A DNA stretch of 64,000 nucleotides from Actinopolyspora erythraea (GCF_002263515.1 NZ_CP022752.1:1674001-1738000); one strand, 5' to 3'. Positions 30,514-42,640 are shown, numbered from the stretch's first letter. The notes: generated from the letters alone by a model not told the origin. A program made the numbers and translations.

Positions 30514-31140
30514 ATGGGTGTCGCGAACGACGAACGTCAGCAATTGTGTGATCTCTTCGATCGGTTGGGGCCGGAGGCGCCGACGCTGTGCGACGGCTGG
30601 TCCACGCGGGATCTCGCCGTTCACCTGGTGGTGCGGGAACACCGTCCGGACGCGGCGGGCGGAAAACTGCTCAAGGCGCTGGCCGACCGCGGTGAGCGCG
30701 TGCGCGGCGAGCTCGCCCAACTGCAGTGGGAAGAGTTGGTCGACCGGGTGCGTCAGGGGCCGCCGAAGTGGAACCCGCTCGGGATCGGGGCCGTCAACGA
30801 GATCGTCAACAGCGCCGAGTACTACGTGCACCACGAGGATGTCCGCCGTGCCCAGCCGGGTTGGCAGCCCCGTCCGGAGGATCCGGAGCGGGCGGAAGCC
30901 CTCTGGAAGGCGTTGTCCCGCACCGCCAGGTACTTCTACGGCCGCAGTCCAGTGGGGGTGGTGCTGCGCCGCCCGGACGGTCGCGAGATAGCCGCCAAGA
31001 GCGGGCCGCGCACGGTACGCGTCCTCGGATCTCCCGATGAGCTCCTGCTGCACGCGTTCGGCAGGAAACCCGCACAGGTCAGCTTCGAGGGCAACGAGGC
31101 CGACGTGCTCGCGGTGGAGGACCTGCGCCGCAGCGTCTGA
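30514..31140 (+). CDS. TIGR03085-type DinB-like metal-binding protein
   Basis: A 208-residue protein related to mycothiol-dependent maleylpyruvate isomerases and DinB four-helix proteins. LCDGWSTRDLAVHLVVREHRPD holds the first histidine, YYVHHEDVRRAQ the second pair, forming a likely three-His metal site. ELLLHAFGRKPAQV closes the C-terminal domain. The function is probably a thiol-dependent transferase; the substrate is unknown. The ATG at 30514 lies 39 bases after the thyX hairpin. Confidence 0.85.
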   Translation: MGVANDERQQLCDLFDRLGPEAPTLCDGWSTRDLAVHLVVREHRPDAAGGKLLKALADRGERVRGELAQLQWEELVDRVRQGPPKWNPLGIGAVNEIVNSAEYYVHHEDVRRAQPGWQPRPEDPERAEALWKALSRTARYFYGRSPVGVVLRRPDGREIAAKSGPRTVRVLGSPDELLLHAFGRKPAQVSFEGNEADVLAVEDLRRSV

Positions 31141-34135
<2,995 letters not shown>

Positions 34136-34575
34136 GCCGGTTCTGCCGACCGATTCGGCGACACGTGCCCTTCGGTGCTTCCGGCGGCTGAGCGGCTCTG
34201 CGGGCGAGTGGTTCGGACAAGAGAGTGGGAGCCCGCTCTCTCCGCTCCATCCGGACACGCGTGGCGGTTACGTCCGGTGGTCCCGTCCTGTCGGTGCTCG
34301 GTGCGGGGACGCGGTGCTGAACCTCCGTGCCGGTTTCGGAGCCACTTTCGGGTGGAGCCTGCGGGAAGGCCTCTGAATACTCTGGACACGTTCGGTTCGC
34401 AACAGCACTTTCGTGTGGTCATCTTGCCTCGATAGTGTGACTGCGCGCGCTGTCTCGGGCCTTCGATGCCAATGTGGAAAAAGCCGGTCGGCGGAAAGCT
34501 CGCGTGGAAGCTTTCGCGTTTCCGCCGGTACGGCGTTCACCGCAGTCACAGCAGATTGCAGATTGGGGTCCGATC
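34136..34575. other. 440-base non-coding region with a 5' leader hairpin
   Basis: No gene is supported. Near the 3' end, GGCGGAAA (34490-34497) and TTTCCGCC (34519-34526) form an eight-bp stem, extended by a C-G pair, about 50 bases before the chaplin-like start. It may stabilise that leader. The region around 34380-34440 is more AT-rich and may hold the promoter. Confidence 0.5.
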
Positions 34576-34824
34576 GTGCGTAAGTCGCTTCGCCTCCTGA
34601 CGGTATCGGCAGCTGCCGCCGGTCTCATGGCCGTGGGTTCGCCCGCCATGGCCGACAGCTATGACAACGACGGCATCAACATCCTCAACGACAACAACGT
34701 GAGCATCCTGCCGATCCAGCTCTGCGGGAACAACGTCGGCGTGCTCGGCATCGCCGGCAATGTCGGGTCGAGCCAGTCGGTTTACTGCGTCAACGCACCC
34801 ATCGTCGACCACGCCAAGTTCTGA
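34576..34824 (+). CDS. small chaplin-like secreted protein
   Basis: An 82-residue protein with a Sec signal (RKSLRLLTVSAAAAGLMAVGSPAMA) and a mature chain of about 56 residues. The mature part contains ILPIQLCGNNVGVLGIAGNVG and a second Cys in VYCVN, the two-cysteine, Asn/Val/Gly-rich pattern of the chaplin domain. Chaplins form surface-active amyloid layers on aerial hyphae of streptomycetes. This copy has a single domain and no sorting signal, so it would be released. The GTG at 34576 was chosen because the signal peptide starts there. The family call is by pattern only. Confidence 0.65.
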   Translation: MRKSLRLLTVSAAAAGLMAVGSPAMADSYDNDGINILNDNNVSILPIQLCGNNVGVLGIAGNVGSSQSVYCVNAPIVDHAKF

Positions 34825-34832
34825 AGTGGCTG

Positions 34833-34861
34833 GCCGGTCTCCGCGTTTCGCGGAGACCGGC
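34833..34861 (+). terminator. hairpin after the chaplin-like gene
   Basis: Arms 34833-34845 and 34849-34861 pair perfectly over 13 bp with a TTT loop, starting eight bases after the stop. No U-run follows. Confidence 0.65.
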
Positions 34862-35066
34862 ACGGGCCACCCGAAAGCGTGTGACGGGGTCCTCGGGGAC
34901 GGCGAGTCGGTGTCCGGGTGCGCGCGTGACGTGGGAGCCGCGGGTACGTGGCAGGCCACCGGTTCGTCCCGGTGACGCTTCCCCACCGGTGCCGTCGGGG
35001 TGGGTGCCGAGGCGGGGAACGACCGGACGGGGTCAGGAGGACTCGAAGTCACACCAGGGGAGGGGG

Positions 35067-35105
35067 AGCGCTCGGCGCCGCACGAACCGTGCGGCGCCGA
35101 GCGCT
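35067..35105. terminator. 18-bp perfect inverted repeat between convergent genes
   Basis: Arms 35067-35084 and 35088-35105 are exact complements with a three-base AAC loop; TTTCTC follows on the plus strand. It lies 18 bases beyond the stop of the minus-strand peptidase and can stop transcription from both sides. Confidence 0.75.
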
Positions 35106-35123
35106 TTCTCGTGGTCGGGGACC

Positions 35124-36710
35124 TCAACGCCGAGCGCTCCGCAGTGCCGCTCGCAGCACGGCGGGCTGTCGCTCCGAACGGGCTTCCCGCTGAGCGGTCC
35201 CCGAATCCGGTTGCGGCGCGGGAAGCGGTTCACACGTCACATCGGCACGTCGACCCGGTTTCCGCTCGGGAAGGGCCCCCTCCGCCAGGTACGCGGCGAT
35301 CCGGTCGTCCACGCACGCGTTGCCCGCCAGCGATCCCGAGTGCGTCACTCCCGAAGGCACTCCAACCAGCGCTGACTCCGGAAAGCGCTCCCTGGCCTCC
35401 AGTGCTCCGCTGTACGGCGTGGCGGCGTCGAACTCCTGGTTGACCAGCAGCGCACCGTCCACCGCGCCACCGTCCACGCGCACCCGCTCGCCTGCGGGTA
35501 CGGGCCAGGTACGGCACGGGGCGTTGTACCAGGCGTTGCCCCACGTCTCGAACGGTGCCTTCGCGAAGGCGCGCCAGTGGTCGGCCCGCCAGGTGTTCCA
35601 CCGTCGCGGCCACTCGGCGTCGGTGCACTCGGTCGCCAGGTACATGGCGTAGCCGTTGTCCCCTGGGCCGTGCGCGGCTTCGTAGAGTTTCATCGCCGGT
35701 TCGGGATCGTCCCGGTGCACCAGGGCGGAGAACGCCTCGGCGATGTTTTCCCACCCGTGCCTGCCGTATCCCGCTCGCAGGAACACGTCGGTCCACTCCG
35801 CCGGTCCGAGTGCTCCCCCGGCGGGCTCGCGGGTCAGCTCGGCCAGCCGTCCGTAGTAGCGCTGCCGGACCTCGCCACCCGTATCCCCCAGGTGGTACAC
35901 CGCGTCGTGTTCGGCTATCCAGTCCGTGTAGATCTCGAAGACACGGTCGAAGGCGAGATCCTGCTTCAGGTTCGAGCGGTACCACACCTCGCCGGGGTCC
36001 ACCACGCCGTCCATGACGAGGCGGCGCAGGTGTCGCGGGTGTTTCGTGGCGTACACCTGCCCGATGTAGGTGCCGTAGGAGAACCCGTAGTAGTTGATCC
36101 GTTCGCGGCCCAACGCCTCACGCAGGCTCTCCAGGTCCTGGACGGTGTCGGTGGTCCTGAGGTGCTCCAGCAGTTCCGGCGCCGCGCGTTCGCAGGCAGC
36201 GGCGTAGTCGGCGGCGCGTCGCAGCCTGGTTCGTTCGACACCTTCCCGGACGGGCACGTAGGCGGGCCGCGGGGGTGAGAAGTAGTCGGCGTCGCAGGAG
36301 AGCGCCGGTTCGCTGGCGCCGACTCCGCGCGGGTCGAACCCGATCCAGTCGTAGTCGGCCCCCGCCCCGTCGGGAACGGCGCCGCCGAGCAGCGACAGCT
36401 TCCGGCCCGAACCCCCCGGGCCGCCGGGATTGACCACCATGACTCCCTGGTAATCCCGTTCCGGGGAGGTGTGCTCGATCCGTGAGACCGCCAGCGAGAT
36501 TTTCCTGCCGTTCGGCTCCGCGTAGTCCAGCGGAACCCGCAGGAACCCGCACTCGGCCCCGGCGCGCCGCAGCCGCTCGTCCCGGCACTCCTCCCACCGG
36601 ATCGGGGCGGGGGCGAACTCCGGCGCCACGTCCGCTCCGGCACTGGCGGTCAGTGCCGGGACTCCGGCGAGCATCCCGGCGGTCAGCGCCACGGCGAGGT
36701 GCTTGCGCAC
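35124..36710 (-). CDS. secreted alpha/beta-hydrolase tripeptidyl aminopeptidase
   Basis: A 528-residue exported serine peptidase of the Streptomyces Tap/SlpD group. A signal peptide (VRKHLAVALTAGMLAGVPALTASAGA) is followed by the hydrolase core: VVNPGGPGGSG (oxyanion), GFDPRGVGAS, YYGFSYGTYIGQ with the nucleophile Ser near residue 210, FDAATPY with the Asp near 428, and GVTHSGS with the His near 455. The GTG at 36710 has AAGGGA upstream. The last 40 residues are an Arg/Ala/Pro-rich tail of unknown role. Confidence 0.88.
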   Translation of the reverse strand: MRKHLAVALTAGMLAGVPALTASAGADVAPEFAPAPIRWEECRDERLRRAGAECGFLRVPLDYAEPNGRKISLAVSRIEHTSPERDYQGVMVVNPGGPGGSGRKLSLLGGAVPDGAGADYDWIGFDPRGVGASEPALSCDADYFSPPRPAYVPVREGVERTRLRRAADYAAACERAAPELLEHLRTTDTVQDLESLREALGRERINYYGFSYGTYIGQVYATKHPRHLRRLVMDGVVDPGEVWYRSNLKQDLAFDRVFEIYTDWIAEHDAVYHLGDTGGEVRQRYYGRLAELTREPAGGALGPAEWTDVFLRAGYGRHGWENIAEAFSALVHRDDPEPAMKLYEAAHGPGDNGYAMYLATECTDAEWPRRWNTWRADHWRAFAKAPFETWGNAWYNAPCRTWPVPAGERVRVDGGAVDGALLVNQEFDAATPYSGALEARERFPESALVGVPSGVTHSGSLAGNACVDDRIAAYLAEGALPERKPGRRADVTCEPLPAPQPDSGTAQREARSERQPAVLRAALRSARR

Positions 36711-37150
36711 GCGTTTCCCTTCGCTCGGTGTTCTTCGGTCCACGGTGGTTCGGTGAACCGCCGACACTTCCTGTTATCGGCACTCGGAAGGGCCGGGCTG
36801 ACAGCGCGGTGCGCCACCGTGCTCACCCGTACGGGTGGATTCGTTCGAAAAGCGTCCCGCCTGTCCGGACGACCGACGGCGCGCCGTGGCGGAAACCAAC
36901 CGCCTCGGTCGGGTCCGGGCGCCTCGCTCCCCACTTCTCCGTGGCGTGGTTCCCGCCGGGACTGATCGGGAGTCGCCGTCCCCTTCGGTCACCACGTTCG
37001 GTGGACGAAAATCCACCCGACGGTGGGTTGGTCCGGGGTGCGGCACCTCGTGGTGGCGAGCATGAGGAGTGGTTCCGCTCCGGCGGGCGGCCGGGCGGGC
37101 CGGTTCGGCTGGTGTTACACGAAGGGCGGGACACCGATACCGTGTGCGGT
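36711..37150. other. 440-base divergent intergenic region (peptidase/ftsK)
   Basis: No coding sequence, RNA gene or clear operator is seen. It must contain the promoters of the peptidase (minus) and ftsK (plus). In-frame codons upstream of the ftsK ATG lack any conserved sequence. Confidence 0.5.
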
Positions 37151-39781
37151 ATGGCCAGTGGCACGACGGGCAAGGGACGGTCGAACACGCGTGGCGGTGG
37201 GGAGCGGCGTGGTTCCTCCGGAGCGGCCACGAAGAAGTCCAACTCCAGCGGATCCGGCTCCGGGGCCCGGAAGAGCAACGGGACGCGTTCCACCGGCTCC
37301 TCGGCCAGGAGTTCCGCCGCTACCAAGCGCGCCTCCGGGAACGGTTCGCGTTCTTCGAAGGCGAACCGGGCGGCGAGTTCGAAGCGGGGGAACGCCCGTG
37401 CTTCCCGGGGTGGTGGTTCCGAACTCGGAGGCAGTCTCGCGCGGGTGGCCGGCACCGTGCTGCGCGCGTTGGGTCGCACCAGGGAGCTGGAACCCGCCCA
37501 CCGGCGGGACGGCGTGGCGCTGATTCTGCTGGCGGCTGCGGTGATCACCGCGGCGGGTGTTTGGTGGCAGGCGGGCGGCCCTGTCGGACACTGGCTCGAC
37601 TGGTTGTTGCGTTCGGTGGTCGGTTCGGCCGCTCTGGTGCTGCCGCTGGTGCTGTTCGGGGTGGCCGTGCTGCTCATGCGCACCGAGACCAATCCCGAGG
37701 CGCGCCCCCGGATGGTGGTGGGAACCGCGCTGTTGCTGTTCGCCGGACTCGGCGTGCTGCACATCGTGACGGGAGCGCCGCGGCGAGCCGCCGGATGGCC
37801 CGAGTCCGGGGGACTGCTGGGATACGCCGCCGGCGGGCCGCTGGCCAACGGCATGACGGGTGCCGTCGCGGTTCCGGTGCTGGTGCTCGTCTCCCTGTTC
37901 GCTGTGCTGCTGCTGACCGGCACCGCGGTGCGTGACGTCCCCGAACGGTTGCGTCAACTCGCTCACCCCGACGACGCCGAGCGAGCCGGGGCGAGTGAAC
38001 CGTCCGATTCGGACAGTACGGCCCTCCGCCGCCCGGCCAGGCGCAGGCAGGCGTCCATGGCGGACTCCGCCGTTCGGGACGAGCCCGAGGAGGCGCTCGG
38101 GCAGGGCGGTACCGGCGGGGACGCCGCCGCGTCCGAGCGGGCTGCCATCGAGGCGGTTCCTAAGAGCCTCGCCAAGGCGCACTCGAAGACGGGCGGCACC
38201 GACGACCGGAAGGCGGAACGGACCGATCCGGCTCCCGCCGCCGGAGCCGCCCCCGAGGAAGCGCAACAGCTGACCATCAGCCGCACCGTGGAGGGGGACT
38301 ACCATCTTCCACCGCTCGACGTGCTGCAGGAGGGCGATCCCGCGAAGCGGCACAGCAGCGCCAACGACGCCATGATCGAGGCGATCAACGGTGTGCTGCG
38401 GCAGTTCAAGATCGACGCCGAGGTGACCGGTTTCGTCCGGGGCCCCACCGTCACCCGTTACGAGGTGGAGCTGGGGCCCGGCGTGAAGGTCGAGAAGATC
38501 ACGGCTCTGACGAAGAACATCGCCTACGCCGTCGCCAACGACAACGTCCGGCTGCTCGCGCCCATACCCGGCAAGTCCGCGGTGGGGATCGAGGTTCCCA
38601 ACAGCGACCGCGAGATGGTGCGGCTCGGTGACGTGCTGCGTTCGGCGACGGCGGCCAATGACACGCATCCGCTGGTTATAGGGCTGGGTAAGGACATCGA
38701 GGGGCAGATGGTCACCGCCAACCTGTCCAAGATGCCCCATCTGCTCTGCGCCGGTTCCACGGGTTCGGGCAAGTCCAGTTTCGTCAACTCGATGCTGGTG
38801 TCGCTGTTGGCCAGGGCCACGCCGGACGAGGTCCGGATGATCCTGATCGACCCGAAGATGGTGGAGCTCACGCCGTACGAGGGGATTCCGCACCTGATCA
38901 CTCCCATCATCACCGAGCCCAAGAAGGCGGCCTCCGCCCTGGGGTGGCTCGTCGACGAGATGGAGCAGCGGTACCAGGACATGCAGGCGAACCGGGTGCG
39001 GCACATCGACGACTTCAACGCCAAGGTGCGTTCCGGCGAGATCACCACCCCGCCGGGCAGCGAACGGGAGTACCGGCCCTACCCCTACATACTCGCCATC
39101 GTCGACGAGCTGGCCGACCTGATGATGACCGCGCCCCGGGACGTCGAGGACGCCGTGGTGCGGATCACGCAGAAGGCGAGGGCGGCGGGAATCCACCTGG
39201 TGCTGGCCACCCAGCGTCCCTCGGTGGACGTGGTTACCGGCCTGATCAAGACCAACGTTCCCTCCAGGCTGGCGTTCGCCACCTCCTCACTGACGGATTC
39301 GCGGGTCATCCTCGACCAGCCGGGGGCGGAGAAGCTGATCGGCATGGGTGACGGCCTCTACCTGCCCATGGGGGGCGCGCGACCTGGGCGGGTGCAAGGC
39401 TCCTTCGTCAGCGACGAGGAGATACACCGTGTCGTGGGCTACACCAAGGACCAGGCTGAACCGGACTACGCGGAGGGGGTGACGGCGACCAAGGAGGGCA
39501 AGCAGAAGGAGGTCGACTCCGACATCGGTGACGACCTGGACGTGTTGCTGCAGGCCGCCGAACTCGTCGTCACCAGCCAGTTCGGCTCCACCTCCATGCT
39601 GCAGCGGAAACTGCGCGTCGGCTTCGCGAAGGCGGGCAGGCTGATGGACCTGCTGGAGTCCCGTGGTGTGGTGGCCCCCTCGGAGGGATCGAAGGCGCGC
39701 GAGGTACTGGTCAAACCGGAGGATCTGGACGGTGCGCTGAGCTCGATCAGGGGTGGACCGCCGCCGCAGGAGTCCGAGTGA
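37151..39781 (+). CDS. ftsK: DNA translocase FtsK
   Basis: An 876-residue septal DNA pump. A Ser/Arg/Lys-rich low-complexity N-terminus of about 85 residues leads to four hydrophobic helices (VALILLAAAVITAAGVWW and later segments), then a variable linker. The motor has Walker A AGSTGSGKSSFVNSM near residue 534 and Walker B YILAIVDELADLMM near 647. The gamma domain (VVTSQFGSTSMLQRKLRVGF) at the end reads KOPS-type sequences. The ATG at 37151 is the first start with family-like sequence after it. It leads the conserved ftsK-argA-pgsA-clgR-pspA neighbourhood. Confidence 0.95.
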   Translation: MASGTTGKGRSNTRGGGERRGSSGAATKKSNSSGSGSGARKSNGTRSTGSSARSSAATKRASGNGSRSSKANRAASSKRGNARASRGGGSELGGSLARVAGTVLRALGRTRELEPAHRRDGVALILLAAAVITAAGVWWQAGGPVGHWLDWLLRSVVGSAALVLPLVLFGVAVLLMRTETNPEARPRMVVGTALLLFAGLGVLHIVTGAPRRAAGWPESGGLLGYAAGGPLANGMTGAVAVPVLVLVSLFAVLLLTGTAVRDVPERLRQLAHPDDAERAGASEPSDSDSTALRRPARRRQASMADSAVRDEPEEALGQGGTGGDAAASERAAIEAVPKSLAKAHSKTGGTDDRKAERTDPAPAAGAAPEEAQQLTISRTVEGDYHLPPLDVLQEGDPAKRHSSANDAMIEAINGVLRQFKIDAEVTGFVRGPTVTRYEVELGPGVKVEKITALTKNIAYAVANDNVRLLAPIPGKSAVGIEVPNSDREMVRLGDVLRSATAANDTHPLVIGLGKDIEGQMVTANLSKMPHLLCAGSTGSGKSSFVNSMLVSLLARATPDEVRMILIDPKMVELTPYEGIPHLITPIITEPKKAASALGWLVDEMEQRYQDMQANRVRHIDDFNAKVRSGEITTPPGSEREYRPYPYILAIVDELADLMMTAPRDVEDAVVRITQKARAAGIHLVLATQRPSVDVVTGLIKTNVPSRLAFATSSLTDSRVILDQPGAEKLIGMGDGLYLPMGGARPGRVQGSFVSDEEIHRVVGYTKDQAEPDYAEGVTATKEGKQKEVDSDIGDDLDVLLQAAELVVTSQFGSTSMLQRKLRVGFAKAGRLMDLLESRGVVAPSEGSKAREVLVKPEDLDGALSSIRGGPPPQESE

Positions 39782-39783
39782 GA

Positions 39784-39811
39784 CGGTGCGGTGCGCGAAC
39801 GCGCCGCACCG
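39784..39811. terminator. hairpin between ftsK and the phospholipase gene
   Basis: Arms 39784-39795 and 39800-39811 form 12 bp with one wobble pair and a CGAA loop, starting two bases after the ftsK stop and between convergent genes. Confidence 0.65.
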
Positions 39812-39892
39812 GTTCCGCTTCGTGCGGTCCCGCCCGACGGCGGCCGAGTGGGCGCGTGCCCGGTGGCCCCGCCGTTCGACCGAGGTGGCGCC

Positions 39893-40411
39893 CTAGTTCG
39901 GGGAAGGGGCGTGCTGCGCCGCGGTTCGCGCTTTTCGCAGGGCCTCGGCGGTACTGCCGCTGCTGGCTCCGAACTGTCTGACCGCGTAGTAGTACACGTC
40001 GGCGGCGCGTTCGCAGAGTGAGTCACCCGCGCAGCTGGAGTACATGTCAGCGCGGAAGTTGTCGTCGATTCTCGTTCTGTTCCGCTCGGTGAACCGGTTC
40101 TGCAGCTTGTAGTTGCGGTACCCGAAGTCGTGCCGCTGGCAACTCGCGGTGAACTCGTAGCCGAGCGGGGAGTCGGGGGAGTACGAACAGGCGTCCGAGG
40201 ACCAGTCGAGCTGGTCGGCGTGGGGACGTTCGGAACGTATCAGGAGGAATTCGTCCAGTGTGACTTCGAACAGGTAGTGGTCGGTGGTCCGGCGTATTTC
40301 CGAGTCGGTGGTCGTGGCGTGCGCACCGGTCCCGGTCAGCAGCGTGGCGCTGCAGGCAGCCAGCACCATCAGCGGTACGCGTGTTCGGTTTCGGTTTTTC
40401 CTCGCGAGCAC
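39893..40411 (-). CDS. secreted prokaryotic phospholipase A2
   Basis: A 172-residue protein with a signal peptide (RVPLMVLAACSATLLTGTGAHA) and the bacterial phospholipase A2 core CQRHDFGYRNYK, whose His-Asp pair near residue 91 is catalytic. Surrounding cysteines (DACSYSPD, SSCAGDSLCERAAD) match the two disulphides of the streptomycete enzyme. It should release fatty acids from the sn-2 position with calcium. The GTG at 40411 gives a normal signal peptide. Its position between ftsK and argA is an insertion relative to M. tuberculosis. Confidence 0.87.
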   Translation of the reverse strand: MLARKNRNRTRVPLMVLAACSATLLTGTGAHATTTDSEIRRTTDHYLFEVTLDEFLLIRSERPHADQLDWSSDACSYSPDSPLGYEFTASCQRHDFGYRNYKLQNRFTERNRTRIDDNFRADMYSSCAGDSLCERAADVYYYAVRQFGASSGSTAEALRKARTAAQHAPSPN

Positions 40412-40546
40412 GGATCGTCCCCTAGCGACGGATGATCTGTAGTAGATCCAGTCCTATCGCCTCGGAGGCGCGCGCGCTTCGTGCGATCGGGTGTTGCCCG
40501 GTACTCCTCATCGCTCAGCGGGGAGGGAAGCGATGTCCCGTCGTGG

Positions 40547-41083
40547 TCAGTGCCGCTCGTCCAGCCGCAGCAGCATACGCGTGTTGCCCAGCGTGTTGGG
40601 CTTGACATAGGGCAGATCGAGGAACTCGGCGACCCCTCTGTCGGCGGAACGCCGCATCTCCTCGTAGACGGCCGGGCTGACGGGGGTACCGGTGATCGGT
40701 TCGAAGCCGTGCTTGGCGAAGAACTCGGTTTCGAACGTCAGGACGAACAGCTTCGGCAACCCCAGCTCCCCGGCGAGCTCGACCAGGCCGTTCACCAACC
40801 GGTGTCCCACTCCCTGGCCGCGTACCGAAGGGTCCACCGCGACGGTGCGCACCTCGCCGAGGTCCTCCCAGAGCACGTGTAGCGCGCCGCAGGCCACGAT
40901 CTCCCCGGGCTCCCGGTCGGAGCGTTCGGCCACCCAGAACTCCTGCACGCTCTCGTAGAGGGTCACCAGGTCCTTCTCCAGCAGCACCCGTCCGGCGTAA
41001 GTGTCCACGAGCCGTTTGATGGTCCGAACGTCACCGATCCGTGCGCGGCGAATTACTATCCCTTTTGTCGCATAATCATGCAT
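40547..41083 (-). CDS. argA: N-acetylglutamate synthase, short GNAT type
   Basis: A 178-residue GNAT enzyme closely resembling M. tuberculosis Rv2747, the first enzyme of arginine biosynthesis. Shared blocks are IKRLVDTYAGRVLLEKDLVTLYE, the acetyl-CoA loop VDPSVRGQGVGHRLVN, VLTFETEFFAKHGFE and VAEFLDLPYVKPNTLGNTRMLL. Its place next to ftsK and pgsA also matches. The ATG at 41083 is preferred. An ARG-box-like AT-rich palindrome overlaps this start, which suggests arginine control. Confidence 0.9.
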   Translation of the reverse strand: MHDYATKGIVIRRARIGDVRTIKRLVDTYAGRVLLEKDLVTLYESVQEFWVAERSDREPGEIVACGALHVLWEDLGEVRTVAVDPSVRGQGVGHRLVNGLVELAGELGLPKLFVLTFETEFFAKHGFEPITGTPVSPAVYEEMRRSADRGVAEFLDLPYVKPNTLGNTRMLLRLDERH

Positions 41084-41088
41084 ATTCG
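41069..41088. promoter_or_regulatory. ARG-box-like imperfect palindrome over the argA start
   Basis: A 20-base AT-rich segment in which 14 positions are palindromic (CGCATAATCATGCATATTCG). ArgR boxes are AT-rich imperfect palindromes of about this size. It overlaps the start codon, so the pattern could also arise from the coding sequence. Tentative. Confidence 0.3.
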
Positions 41089-41408
41089 TGATTCTATCGC
41101 AATCCGATCGGTTGCTTCGGGGTGTTCGTTCACCGGTGGGCCGGAGCGGAGAAGCCCGGGGCGGTATCGCACACCACCCCGGGTTTCCCCGACGGTCGAC
41201 CGGACGGCGGCCGCTATGCTTGGCCGACGAGTGGTGGTCGGGTTCTCGTCGCGCGACCGAAACCGCGGCCATCGGGCTCCGCGGCCGCCGTTCGAGGGTT
41301 TGCCCGGTAAACCACCCCTGCGGTGGACGATGCGGTCGTCGTCGCTGATCCTGGGGCGGTAGGACGAACGACGCCCGGCAGTGGACAGGATCGGTTCGAG
41401 GAGTTGCC
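41084..41408. other. 325-base divergent region between argA and pgsA
   Basis: No gene is seen. A ten-bp stem with one wobble pair (41152-41161 with 41177-41186) lies in the middle. The argA-proximal 40 bases are unusually AT-rich and probably hold its promoter. Confidence 0.5.
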
Positions 41409-42047
41409 ATGACAGCGGACAGTGCGGCGTCGGACCGGCCTGTGTCCGGCGCGGGCGGGGCCGATGCCGAGCGGACGGTCCCGTTGGTCAACATCGCCAA
41501 CGCCCTGACCGCCTCACGCCTGCTGCTCGTCCCAGTCTTCCTGGTCGTGCTGTTCTGGGCGGGTGGTCACGAACCGTTGTGGCGTTGGATCGCCACCGCG
41601 GTCTTCGTGATCGCCTCGGTCACCGATCGCATCGACGGTGAACTGGCGCGTCGTCGGGGTCTGATCACCGATTTCGGCAAGATCGCTGACCCGTTGGCGG
41701 ACAAGGCGCTCACCGGGGCCGCGCTGGTCGGACTGAGCGCGCTCGGCGAGCTCGGATGGTGGGTGACCGGCGTCATCGTGCTGCGGGAGGCCTCGGTGAC
41801 CCTGCTGCGGTTCTGGGTCATCCGGCACGGTGTCATTCCGGCCAGCCCGGGGGGCAAGCTCAAGACGATGCTGCAGGCCGTGGCGATCGGGCTCTACCTG
41901 CTGCCGCTCGGGGATGTCGCCGACCCGCTGAAATGGGTGGTCATGGGAGCCGCCGTGCTGGCCACGGTGATCACTGGAGTGGATTACGCGGTGCGCGCCT
42001 TCCGGTTGCGCTCGTTGAGCCCACGTGCCCGAGGAGCCGACGCGTGA
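41409..42047 (+). CDS. pgsA: CDP-diacylglycerol phosphatidyltransferase (PgsA family)
   Basis: A 212-residue membrane enzyme. The CDP-alcohol phosphotransferase signature D-x2-DG-x2-AR-x8-G-x3-D-x3-D is complete in DRIDGELARRRGLITDFGKIADPLAD (from about residue 72). Five or six helices follow the pattern of phosphatidylglycerophosphate synthase. M. tuberculosis keeps pgsA3 in the same position next to argA; the exact alcohol substrate is inferred. Its stop overlaps the cinA GTG by four bases. Confidence 0.9.
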   Translation: MTADSAASDRPVSGAGGADAERTVPLVNIANALTASRLLLVPVFLVVLFWAGGHEPLWRWIATAVFVIASVTDRIDGELARRRGLITDFGKIADPLADKALTGAALVGLSALGELGWWVTGVIVLREASVTLLRFWVIRHGVIPASPGGKLKTMLQAVAIGLYLLPLGDVADPLKWVVMGAAVLATVITGVDYAVRAFRLRSLSPRARGADA

Positions 42048-42541
42048 CTTCGCCTCCCTGGGAGGACGCGGACGACGAGGAGCTGGTCGGCGCCGTCCTG
42101 GAGGAGCTGCGGCGGAGGGGGCAGACGCTGGCCACCGCCGAGTCCCTGACGGCGGGTATGCTCAGCATGTTGCTGACCAGCGTGAGCGGAGCGAGTTCGG
42201 TGGTCCGGGGCGGACTGGTCGTCTACGCCACCGACCTGAAGAGTTCGCTGGCCGGGGTCAGCTCCGAGCTGTTGGCCCGCCACGGTGCGGTTCACCCCGC
42301 CGTGGCCGGACAGCTCGCGGAGGGGGCCCGCCTGCGGTGCGGCGCCGACTGGGGGGTCGGCCTGACCGGCGTGGCCGGACCGGACTGGCAGGACGGAGTG
42401 CCGCCCGGCACGGTGTACCTGGGGTTCGTGGGACCGGAGGGGTCCGTGATCCGGACGCTGCGGTTGGCCGGTGACCGTTGGGCGGTACGGCGTGGAGCCG
42501 CCTCGTGCGCCCTGGAACACTTGGCGGGGCTGCTGCGTTGA
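42044..42541 (+). CDS. pncC: CinA C-terminal domain protein (nicotinamide-nucleotide amidohydrolase type)
   Basis: A 165-residue stand-alone CinA C-terminal domain. LATAESLTAGMLSMLLTSVSGAS is the conserved opening and GVGLTGVAGPD the active-site region; the usual GG loop is replaced by WQDGVPPGTVYLG. E. coli PncC deamidates NMN in the pyridine nucleotide cycle. Coupled translation with pgsA is seen from the GTGA overlap. The function is inferred from the family. Confidence 0.85.
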   Translation: MTSPPWEDADDEELVGAVLEELRRRGQTLATAESLTAGMLSMLLTSVSGASSVVRGGLVVYATDLKSSLAGVSSELLARHGAVHPAVAGQLAEGARLRCGADWGVGLTGVAGPDWQDGVPPGTVYLGFVGPEGSVIRTLRLAGDRWAVRRGAASCALEHLAGLLR

Positions 42542-42640
42542 ACCGTGGGAGAACTCGACGTTACGACCGGCAGTCACGCGTGCCGTCTCGCTTCATGAGA
42601 TATTGGGGTCGCGAGCTCCATCTTGTGGATGAGACGCGTT

